Source: Ignavibacteriales bacterium
GTDB lineage: Bacteria; Bacteroidota; Ignavibacteria; T3Sed10-11
NCBI GenBank assembly: GCA_003568415.1
Contig: PWXV01000199.1
Location: forward strand, 1-38,181
Length of the DNA stretch: 38,181 bases
Reading direction: 5' to 3'
Positions within the stretch are counted from its first letter, which is position 1. Each line of letters begins with the position of its first letter. The notes under the pieces were generated by a model. The model was given only the letters and a program-made list of their open reading frames with translations, was not told the origin of the DNA and made no database searches. Made by a program: the position numbers and the translations under genes. Below, piece after piece: positions 15,020 to 22,061 of this stretch.

Positions 15020-17167
15020 ATGAGCCCACTTGCGGCTATTACTTTTGCGCAAGCCACCGAAATCGCACGTGAAATAAAATCTATTGCATATAATTTATGG
15101 TGGACATGGAATGTCGATGCACGCGACCTCTTTCGTGAGTTATCACCACAAACATATTTTCGCTTTAATCATAACGTGATCGCAATGTTCGACGAGATAT
15201 CGGATCAGGAACTCGCGGCACGTTTGCTCGACCCGTTGCAAATGGAACGCGCCCAGAATGTTATTAATCAGTATAAAAAATATATGACTGAGAAAAATAC
15301 CTGGGCAAGCAAACATGCAAAAGAACTTGTGCAACAAGGACCGGTCGCATATTTTAGTGCAGAATTCGGTCTTCACGAAAGTTTGCCAATATATTCCGGT
15401 GGTCTCGGGATACTTGCCGGTGATCATACAAAATCCGCAAGCGATCTGGGAGTGCCCTTTGTTGGTGTAAGTTTATATTACCGGCAGGGGTACTTTGAAC
15501 AACAGATAGGACCCGACGGCTGGCAACAAGAGGAATATCCGAACACTGATCCGAAAAAGCTTCCCCTTGAACTCGTGACAAATGAAAGCGGTGAACCTAT
15601 TGTGGCATCAGTTAAGATAGGCCATAGCGATGTTTACTTTCAGGCTTATCGTATCAACCTTGGCAGAGTATCATTAATTTTGCTCGACACAAACCGCGAG
15701 GAAAATGAGTTACATTACCGTGAGATGACTTCACAGGTATACGGCGGTGATATAACTACCCGTATTTCACAAGAAATCGTCCTTGGTATAGGAGGTGTAC
15801 GGATGTTGCGTGCTATGGGAATTACTCCCGCCGTATATCATATGAACGAAGGCCACTCTGCCTTTCTCACACTTGAATTGCTCCGGGAGCTTGTTCGGGA
15901 AGAAGGTAAAACATCCGCCGAGGCAATTCGATGGGTACGCGAGCATACAGTTTTTACAACTCATACACCTGTTCCGGCGGGGCATGACCGGTTCAGTGAG
16001 GACCTTATCCGGTTTACGCTTCAAAAATTCTGTACTGAATGCTGGGACGATGCTTCAGAGATCATGCCTCTCGGTCGTGTTGATCCCGATAATAAGGAAG
16101 AACCGTTTTGTATGACCGTGCTCGCAATGAAAATGTCACGCTCGACTAATGGTGTCAGTGAATTACACGGAAAAGTAAGTCGTGAAATGTGGCGCGATAT
16201 GTTTCCAAGAAAAAAAGTTGATGAAATACCAATCGGTCATATTACCAATGGTGTCCATGTTCCCGGATGGACTTCATCAAGGGCATACCGATTCTGGCAA
16301 AATGTTCTCGATAAAAACTGGCCCGAACATCTTGATGATCCCGAATTCTGGCAACGCATTGAAGACCCGAACTATGTTTCAGACGAAGAGATATGGGCAC
16401 TGAGATATATATTGAGCCGTGAATTAGTTGAGTTTGTCCGTACGCGTCTACGACAGCAAAGCGCGAGATACGGAAGCAATCCACGCGATACGTTTGATAA
16501 AGTTCTTTCAAACGATGCCTTAACAATCGGGTTTGCACGAAGGTTTGCAACTTATAAACGCGCTCCCCTTTTCTTCAGCGATCCCGAACGTGCAAAAAGA
16601 ATATTACTCAATCCGGAGCGTCCGGTTCAGATCATCTATGCCGGCAAGGCGCATCCTCGAGATGATCAGGGTAAAAAATTCATTCAACAACTTGTTGGGT
16701 TTGCCCGTGACCCTGAATTATTCGGCAGAGTGGTATTTCTTGAAAATTATGATATCAATGCAGGCCGATTACTGGTATCGGGATCTGATATCTGGCTGAA
16801 TAACCCGCGGCGTCCTCTCGAAGCCAGTGGTACCAGCGGTCAAAAAACTGCAATTCACGGTGGTCTCAACGTTAGTATAATGGATGGTTGGTGGCGTGAG
16901 GCGTACAATGGTAAAAATGGTTGGGCTATTGGTGATGACAGCCATCCGGAATCCGTTGAAGAACAGGATAAACAAGATGCTGAAAACCTCTATGATGTCC
17001 TTGAAAACCAGGTGATACCCGAGTATTATAACAGGGAAGGAAATGGTCTCCCGAGGAAATGGCTGAAACGCGTGCGCAATGCAATGGCTACCCTTATTCC
17101 TCAATATAACACCGACCGGATGGTTGAAGAATACGTCCGTAAATATTATATAAAGAACCAGAAATAG
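15020..17167 (+). CDS. glgP: Alpha-glucan (glycogen) phosphorylase
   Basis: Releases glucose-1-phosphate from glycogen or maltodextrin; GT35 family with pyridoxal phosphate. It is the short, bacterial-archaeal form of 715 aa. The N-terminus has SIAYNLWWTWNVDARDLF, followed by YFSAEFGLHESLPIYSGGLGILAGDH, HMNEGHSAFLTLE and THTPVPAGHD. The PLP-binding block is EASGTSGQKTAIHGG, whose Lys carries the cofactor; this subgroup differs from the classic GTSGMK-x-x-x-NG. TAGGAG lies 7 bases before the ATG. It precedes the baeRF-mgsA operon but is separated from it by 318 gene-free bases. Its product would feed triose-phosphate metabolism. Confidence 0.94.
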   Translation: MSPLAAITFAQATEIAREIKSIAYNLWWTWNVDARDLFRELSPQTYFRFNHNVIAMFDEISDQELAARLLDPLQMERAQNVINQYKKYMTEKNTWASKHAKELVQQGPVAYFSAEFGLHESLPIYSGGLGILAGDHTKSASDLGVPFVGVSLYYRQGYFEQQIGPDGWQQEEYPNTDPKKLPLELVTNESGEPIVASVKIGHSDVYFQAYRINLGRVSLILLDTNREENELHYREMTSQVYGGDITTRISQEIVLGIGGVRMLRAMGITPAVYHMNEGHSAFLTLELLRELVREEGKTSAEAIRWVREHTVFTTHTPVPAGHDRFSEDLIRFTLQKFCTECWDDASEIMPLGRVDPDNKEEPFCMTVLAMKMSRSTNGVSELHGKVSREMWRDMFPRKKVDEIPIGHITNGVHVPGWTSSRAYRFWQNVLDKNWPEHLDDPEFWQRIEDPNYVSDEEIWALRYILSRELVEFVRTRLRQQSARYGSNPRDTFDKVLSNDALTIGFARRFATYKRAPLFFSDPERAKRILLNPERPVQIIYAGKAHPRDDQGKKFIQQLVGFARDPELFGRVVFLENYDINAGRLLVSGSDIWLNNPRRPLEASGTSGQKTAIHGGLNVSIMDGWWREAYNGKNGWAIGDDSHPESVEEQDKQDAENLYDVLENQVIPEYYNREGNGLPRKWLKRVRNAMATLIPQYNTDRMVEEYVRKYYIKNQK

Positions 17168-17304
17168 ACCGAACCACGGGTGTTAGCAACGTTACATAAA
17201 AGTTAGGTGGGAAACATATATAGTATGCAACACGCACACAATTATTTCCCGTGTCGTGTAAGTATGGTATGAACTCATATAACAACGGCATCATTCAAGA
17301 ATAG

Positions 17305-17397
17305 AAAAATATTTTGTTCGCTACAGGTTCAACCGGTACTTTAATTGAACAGGGACTTGGTGTAGCGATACCCAACACTATACATGGTACCGGGTAA
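17305..17397 (+). pseudogene. Possible relic of a methylglyoxal-synthase-like domain
   Basis: A 30-codon frame without a start reads KNILFATGSTGTLIEQGLG and then ends at TAA; an in-frame TAG precedes it. ATGSTGTLIE matches [10 protein letters not shown] of the intact MgsA encoded 1.3 kb downstream at 7 of 10 positions, with three conservative changes. That segment is the phosphate-binding loop of MGS-like domains. The rest of the domain is not found in any frame here, and codons differ from mgsA, so any duplication would be old. Chance similarity remains possible. It overlaps the inverted repeats at 17318-17368. Confidence 0.3.
17318..17368 (+). other. Nested inverted repeats in the baeRF-mgsA leader
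   Basis: An outer 8-bp perfect inverted repeat (tcgctaca 17318-17325 / tgtagcga 17361-17368) encloses an inner 6-bp one (gttcaa 17327-17332 / ttgaac 17345-17350). On RNA this would be a two-tier stem. It may be a regulatory structure of the operon leader, or structure that happens to fall in the coding relic. The gene-free stretch 17168-17485 holds no other recognised gene. Confidence 0.4.
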
Positions 17398-17413
17398 TGG
17401 TTACTACTTCAGG

Positions 17414-17438
17414 AACTATATCCCGTTGCTATATAGTT
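17414..17438 (+). other. Second hairpin in the baeRF-mgsA leader
   Basis: An 8-bp perfect inverted repeat (aactatat / atatagtt) with a 9-base loop (cccgttgct) lies about 50 bases before the ribosome site of the baeRF-like gene. The stem is AT-rich and no T-run follows, so it is not a convincing terminator. Confidence 0.4.
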
Positions 17439-17485
17439 TGTTGTAATAGGGAAAACTTTGTGCAATCCTTGATATGGAGGAATCT

Positions 17486-18640
17486 ATGAATATGCTGACA
17501 TTTAATGATTTACAATCATTAGCTGATTTTGAAAACGACATGTCTATCTCAATATATATGCCAACAGTAAAAACCGGTTCTGAAACTCGAATGAATCCGG
17601 TTGTCTTTAAAAATCAGATAAAAAAGGTAGAAAACATTTTAAAGGAGAACGGGAAAAAAGTAAATGAAGTCAACGAATTCCTTGAACCAGCGATAAGACT
17701 TATTGAGGATACGGTGTTCTGGCAAAAACAACAGTATGGTTTAGCTGTATTTATAGGAAAGAACACATTTTCATACTACAATCTCCCGATTTCTGTCGAT
17801 GAGAGTGTGACAGTCAAACGCCGGTTTCACATAAAACCGCTGGTGCAATTGCTCACCGATAATGGAGAGTATTATGTACTGAGCCTGGATCTAAATAATA
17901 TAAAATTATATCATTGCACACGATTTACAATGGAGGAAATCGATTTGGGGGATTTCCCGACGAGTATAAAAGATGCATATGCAGATGTCGAATTCGAACG
18001 GAGGTTATCATTCCACACTGAAGCGCCCGGCAGATCCGGAAAGCGCGAAGCCCAGTTTTTCAGTCATGGTGCCGTGGGAGAAGAAGATGTAAAAAACACT
18101 ATCAAGCAATATCTTCGAGATGTGGCAAAGGCATTTTCAGAAGCGGTTACCCGGACCGATCTTCCGTTGATTCTATCCGGAGTAGACTATCTCATCGGTA
18201 TGTATCGCGAAATCAATGCCTATCCGTATTTGAACGATGAATGGATAAGCGGTAGTCCAAAACAAATAAAGAAAGATGAGCTGCACCGGATAGCATGGGA
18301 AATTGCATCATCGATATACAGAAAACAAATAGACGATGCAATTGAAATTTATAATAACAAACAAGGTACCGGCTATACATCCGACGCTATCGAGGAGATA
18401 GTTAAAGCTGCATACAACAAACGTATAGATTCATTATTCTTCGATGCAGCGGCATCACTATGGGGTACATTTGATTCGGATAAACAAGAAGTATATATTG
18501 TTGATTCACCCACACCAGAACACGATGAGTTGATAAATACTGCTGTGATACATACCCTGAAAAATAAAGGGAATGTTTATACAATTAACCAAGAGGATTT
18601 ACCGGGCAAACATCCGGTAAAGGCTATATTCAGATATTAA
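17486..18640 (+). CDS. baeRF-like protein (bacterial archaeo-eukaryotic release factor family)
   Basis: Resembles the baeRF families, which are bacterial relatives of the eRF1/Pelota core with predicted ribosome-linked or RNA-hydrolytic roles, best matching family 3. Supporting blocks are MSISIYMPTVKTGSETRMNPVVFKNQIKK at the start, FWQKQQYGLAVFIG near residue 80, LYHCTRFTMEEIDL in the middle, and a C-terminal L7Ae/eRF1-3-like part with DSLFFDAAASLWGTFD. No GGQ motif is seen. The assignment is from memory of family patterns, so the subfamily is uncertain. The start is ATG 17486, with TGGAGG five bases upstream, not 17474. It leads a three-gene operon with mgsA (15-base gap). Confidence 0.7.
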   Translation: MNMLTFNDLQSLADFENDMSISIYMPTVKTGSETRMNPVVFKNQIKKVENILKENGKKVNEVNEFLEPAIRLIEDTVFWQKQQYGLAVFIGKNTFSYYNLPISVDESVTVKRRFHIKPLVQLLTDNGEYYVLSLDLNNIKLYHCTRFTMEEIDLGDFPTSIKDAYADVEFERRLSFHTEAPGRSGKREAQFFSHGAVGEEDVKNTIKQYLRDVAKAFSEAVTRTDLPLILSGVDYLIGMYREINAYPYLNDEWISGSPKQIKKDELHRIAWEIASSIYRKQIDDAIEIYNNKQGTGYTSDAIEEIVKAAYNKRIDSLFFDAAASLWGTFDSDKQEVYIVDSPTPEHDELINTAVIHTLKNKGNVYTINQEDLPGKHPVKAIFRY

Positions 18641-18655
18641 AATTAAAAAAGGTAT

Positions 18656-19117
18656 ATGACCTATAAAGAGGTGCCGGTTCCACACACGAAATCGATTGCT
18701 CTGATCGCCCATGATAATAAGAAAAAGGAATTATTGGATTGGGTTCGGCACAATAAAGAGAAACTTGAACAACATCGCCTCAGTGCAACCGGCACCACCG
18801 GCACGATGCTTGAGCGCGAACTATCTATACCGGTAAAAAAATTTCAAAGCGGTCCTCTCGGCGGAGATCAACAAATAGGGGCAAATATAGTTGACGGTGA
18901 TATAGATATGCTCATATTTTTCTGGGATCCGCTCGAACCACAACCCCATGAACCGGATGTTAAAGCATTATTACGCCTCACCGTCGTCTGGAATATACCG
19001 GTTGCTACGAACCGTTCTTCAGCCGATTTTCTCATCTCATCTCCTTTGCTGTCGGCAGACTATAGCCGTCTCATACCTGATTATGACACAATAAAACAGC
19101 GGCTTGAACCGGAATGA
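18656..19117 (+). CDS. mgsA: Methylglyoxal synthase
   Basis: Converts dihydroxyacetone phosphate to methylglyoxal and phosphate, a bypass that relieves sugar-phosphate stress. At 153 aa all key residues align with E. coli numbering: H19 and D20 in IAHDNKK, ATGTTGT at 44-50 for phosphate binding, catalytic D71 in [12 protein letters not shown]91, H98 and D101 in [19 protein letters not shown]. The context (glucan phosphorylase upstream) fits overflow of triose phosphate. Its stop overlaps the next start (ATGA), so translation of the tocopherol-cyclase-like gene is coupled to it. Activity is very likely; regulation by phosphate is known for the family. Confidence 0.97.
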   Translation: MTYKEVPVPHTKSIALIAHDNKKKELLDWVRHNKEKLEQHRLSATGTTGTMLERELSIPVKKFQSGPLGGDQQIGANIVDGDIDMLIFFWDPLEPQPHEPDVKALLRLTVVWNIPVATNRSSADFLISSPLLSADYSRLIPDYDTIKQRLEPE

Positions 19118-20112
19118 TTAAATCTCATTTTAGTAATTTATTTAATCCTGCGGTTTATCATGGCCAGGGGAAAAGAAAGAATTTTTTCGAAGGGTGGTTT
19201 TTTAAACTTGTTTCACCGGACGACAACCATGTATATTCAATAATTCCCGGTATATTTTTCGGCAGGAAACGAACTTCAGCACACGCCTTCATTCAGGTTA
19301 TGAACGGGAAAACGGGTAAAACAAACTATCACCGTTATACGACAAAAGAATTCACCTCTGCCCGCAATATTTTCGACATACAGATCGCAACTAATCGCTT
19401 CAAGCAAGACGAGATAATACTGGATATTGCAAATGAGGATCAAAAAATTCAAGGCGTTTTGCAATTTTCCAATCTGTCGCCCTGGCCCGTGACATTGCGT
19501 TCACCCGGTATCATGGGGTGGTATGCATATGTTCCCTTTATGGAATGCAATCATGGAGTTGTAAGTCTTGATCATACTATCGAAGGATCACTTAGTATTG
19601 ATTCAAAAAAAATAGATTTTACCGGTGGCAAAGGTTACATCGAAAAAGATTGGGGCAAATCATTTCCCGAAGCATGGATATGGATTCAAAGCAATCATTT
19701 CAATGTGCCGAATACTTCATTAACAGCCTCGGTCGCAAAAATACCCTGGCTGTTTAGTTCATTCAGAGGATTTATCGTCGGATTTTTATATAAAGGAAAA
19801 CTATTCCGGTTTGCAACATATACAGGTGCCAAAATTACCGGGCTTAAGCTGATGAAAGACTACGTGATGATGACGATTGAGGATAAACTCCATCGACTTT
19901 CAATTAAAACACAACGCGGAACCACCGGTATTCTGTATTCACCACACCGGACAGATATGCTGGAACGCACCGCAGAGTCACTCCAGGCAGTTACAGAAGT
20001 TCATTTGGAGCGCCTGGCACCGAACAATACAACGATATTTCAGGGGACCGGCTATCATACAGGCCTTGATATAAATGGAAATATCGATCTTATACTGGAT
20101 GGAGTTGAATAA
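19114..20112 (+). CDS. Tocopherol cyclase-like protein
   Basis: A 332-aa protein of the tocopherol cyclase-like family (VTE1-related beta-barrel/lipocalin-type fold). Supporting blocks are [13 protein letters not shown] near residue 24, [32 protein letters not shown], and the highly characteristic [25 protein letters not shown] near 172-196. Plant enzymes close the chromanol ring; bacterial homologues are mostly uncharacterised, and nothing else here suggests tocopherol synthesis. No signal peptide is seen. It overlaps mgsA by 4 bases (ATGA) and ends only 6 bases from the convergent ispD stop, with no terminator between. The substrate is unknown. Confidence 0.85.
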   Translation: MIKSHFSNLFNPAVYHGQGKRKNFFEGWFFKLVSPDDNHVYSIIPGIFFGRKRTSAHAFIQVMNGKTGKTNYHRYTTKEFTSARNIFDIQIATNRFKQDEIILDIANEDQKIQGVLQFSNLSPWPVTLRSPGIMGWYAYVPFMECNHGVVSLDHTIEGSLSIDSKKIDFTGGKGYIEKDWGKSFPEAWIWIQSNHFNVPNTSLTASVAKIPWLFSSFRGFIVGFLYKGKLFRFATYTGAKITGLKLMKDYVMMTIEDKLHRLSIKTQRGTTGILYSPHRTDMLERTAESLQAVTEVHLERLAPNNTTIFQGTGYHTGLDINGNIDLILDGVE

Positions 20113-20118
20113 AAATGG

Positions 20119-20829
20119 TTATTTGGTTTTGCTGGTCAGCATTTTTGCAAAAGAGCGGGCAAGCATCAGGTCTTCTTTAGAAGTAATTTTGAAATTATTC
20201 GGTGCCCCATCAACATATCCTACCCTGATCCCGTGTTCTATTGCAATTGAGGCATCATCTGTCGCCGTTTTATTTTGATTCCATTTTGGAAGTATTTGGT
20301 TAATTGCTCTCCATTTAAATGCCTGGGGAGTTTGGATCATCAATAAATTATTCCTGTCTTCCAGCCTGCCGAGTGATAGTCGTTTACCTTTTCGCCGGAC
20401 AGTATCGTAGGGCTCAACCACCGGTACCACGGCTGTGAACCGATCTAGCCGTCTTATCACTCGCGTTATGAGTTCATTATCAACGAACGGTCGAACTGCA
20501 TCATGGATCAGGACCGCATCCGGTGGATTTTGTGCGAGAGACCATAATGCATTGCGGACTGAATCCCTTCTGGTTTCACCTCCTGCAATAACAGAAATTA
20601 CTTTTTTTATTTTGAACCGGCGTACCAGACGTTTTGTCTGGGGAATGTATTCGAACGGTACACACATTACAATATCGGTAACCAGCGAGCACTCCTGAAA
20701 TTGTCGGGCCGTCCAACAGATTATCGGTTCATTGGTCTTCCGACGGGGTAATGTGTGAAATTGCTTCGGCACATCGTCATTAAATCGCTTGCCCGTACCT
20801 CCACCGGTAATAATCGCCGTTATACGCAT
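20119..20829 (-). CDS. ispD: 2-C-methyl-D-erythritol 4-phosphate cytidylyltransferase
   Basis: Third enzyme of the MEP isoprenoid pathway: couples MEP with CTP to CDP-ME. At 236 aa it has the usual length. Signatures are the nucleotide loop AIITGGGTGKRFNDDVPKQF, GGETRRDSVRNAL, IHDAVRPFVDNELI, TPQAFKW and TDDASIAIEHG. The loop has GGGTGKR where most IspD have AAGxGxR, a mild deviation seen in cytidylyl- and nucleotidyltransferase relatives, so function should be kept. No ispF neighbour is present. It is the last gene of the queA-ispD pair (16-base gap) and converges on the tocopherol-cyclase-like gene. Confidence 0.93.
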   Translation of the reverse strand: MRITAIITGGGTGKRFNDDVPKQFHTLPRRKTNEPIICWTARQFQECSLVTDIVMCVPFEYIPQTKRLVRRFKIKKVISVIAGGETRRDSVRNALWSLAQNPPDAVLIHDAVRPFVDNELITRVIRRLDRFTAVVPVVEPYDTVRRKGKRLSLGRLEDRNNLLMIQTPQAFKWRAINQILPKWNQNKTATDDASIAIEHGIRVGYVDGAPNNFKITSKEDLMLARSFAKMLTSKTK

Positions 20830-20845
20830 TTTGATCGTACTCGCA

Positions 20846-21955
20846 TTAAATAATTAACATTGCATCGCCATATGAATAAAAACGATATTTCTCTTTGATC
20901 GCCTTTTTATATGCCCGCATAATGAAATCGCGGTTTGCAAACGCTGCTACCATCATCAACAAGGTTGATTCAGGTAAGTGAAAATTAGTGATCAACCGGT
21001 CAACAATTCTAAATTCATACGGTGGAAATATAAACTTATCCGTCCAGCCGCGGTTGGGCTTTAGATGTCCGGTAGTGGTAACATTTGTTTCAAGGGCACG
21101 GGTTACGCTGGTTCCAGCCGCATAGACTAATTTACCCGAATCAATTGTTTTATTTACCGTTTCGACTGTTTGCATCGGGATCTCATAAAATTCAGAATCC
21201 ATCTTATGCTTCGTCAGGTCTTCTACTTCAACCGGTCGGAATGTTCCGAGTCCTATATGCAAGGTAATCGGAACAATCTTTACTCCCTTCCTTTTTAATC
21301 TATTCAAGAGCCGTTTGGTAAAGTGTAAACCTGCAGTCGGAGCAGCTACCGATCCCACATTTTCGGCATACACCGTTTGATATGTTTGCTTATCTTTTTC
21401 GGTCGCTTCACGCTTAATATACGGCGGTAACGGCATAGTACCGATGCGTTCGATAACTTTATAAAAATCGCCTTCGTAATGAAAGCGCACCGTTCGGCCC
21501 CGGGATGTTGTATTATCAATTACTTCACACCAGACCTTGCCATCATCAAAATACGTTTTATTTCCAATCCGCACTTTCCTGGCCGGATCGACAATGACAT
21601 CCCATATGTGCTCTTCGGGATTTAATTCCCGTAATAAAAACACTTCAATTCTGGCGTTTGTTTTTTCTTTTCTACCGATCAATCGAGCCGGGAAAACACG
21701 GGTATCGTTAACAACAAGACAATCACCTTTTTCAAAGAATTCAACTATTTCAGTAAATTTCTTTTCATCAATACTCTCATCAGCCCTATTTAAAACCATC
21801 AACCGTGCACTGTCACGCGGCGAAGCCGGATGTTTTGCAATAAGGTTTTTAGGTAACGGATATTTAAAATCCGATAATTTCATTGAGTGAATATCACCCA
21901 ACGTGTTTATGTTTGGATCGGATGTTTTCCATGCCTGAGATTTTCTCTTAGCCAT
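20846..21955 (-). CDS. queA: S-adenosylmethionine:tRNA ribosyltransferase-isomerase QueA
   Basis: Transfers the ribosyl part of SAM to 7-aminomethyl-7-deazaguanine in tRNA, giving epoxyqueuosine, in queuosine synthesis. Family blocks are LSDFKYPLPKNLIAKHPASPRDSARLMVLNR, GSVAAPTAGLHFT, LHIGLGTFRPVEVEDLTKHKMDSEFYEIP, AAGTSVTRALET and NFHLPESTLLMMVAAF. The usual start would be MKLSDF (21883). The upstream ATG (21955) adds a 24-residue basic tail but has AAGGTGA nine bases upstream, so I kept it; both starts are preceded by ggtgata. It is separated from ppdK by a strong hairpin. Confidence 0.95.
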   Translation of the reverse strand: MAKRKSQAWKTSDPNINTLGDIHSMKLSDFKYPLPKNLIAKHPASPRDSARLMVLNRADESIDEKKFTEIVEFFEKGDCLVVNDTRVFPARLIGRKEKTNARIEVFLLRELNPEEHIWDVIVDPARKVRIGNKTYFDDGKVWCEVIDNTTSRGRTVRFHYEGDFYKVIERIGTMPLPPYIKREATEKDKQTYQTVYAENVGSVAAPTAGLHFTKRLLNRLKRKGVKIVPITLHIGLGTFRPVEVEDLTKHKMDSEFYEIPMQTVETVNKTIDSGKLVYAAGTSVTRALETNVTTTGHLKPNRGWTDKFIFPPYEFRIVDRLITNFHLPESTLLMMVAAFANRDFIMRAYKKAIKEKYRFYSYGDAMLII

Positions 21956-22004
21956 TGACTGGTATCACCTTCTTTAATCTAAATGTAGTTTATAATTATA
22001 CAAT

Positions 22005-22042
22005 TGAAACCGGAAACCGGTTATAAGCGGTTTCCGGTTTCA
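22005..22042 (-). terminator. Strong hairpin between ppdK and queA
   Basis: A 15-bp perfect stem (tgaaaccggaaaccg / cggtttccggtttca) with an 8-base loop lies 20 bases after the ppdK stop on the minus strand. The T-tract that follows is weak (attgtataatt), so it may end transcription partly or protect the ppdK mRNA 3' end while letting some reach queA. Confidence 0.75.
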
Positions 22043-22061
22043 TATGATGATTTATTGCTAT

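Noticed and set aside
17168-17485. CRISPR array or tRNA in the largest gene-free region
   Set aside because: No regularly spaced direct repeats and no cloverleaf-like arms or CCA-type end were found; the inverted repeats are single hairpins.
19114-20112. Tocopherol biosynthesis cluster
   Set aside because: Only the cyclase-like gene is present, with no prenyltransferase or methyltransferase of that pathway nearby; bacterial homologues are usually of unknown function.
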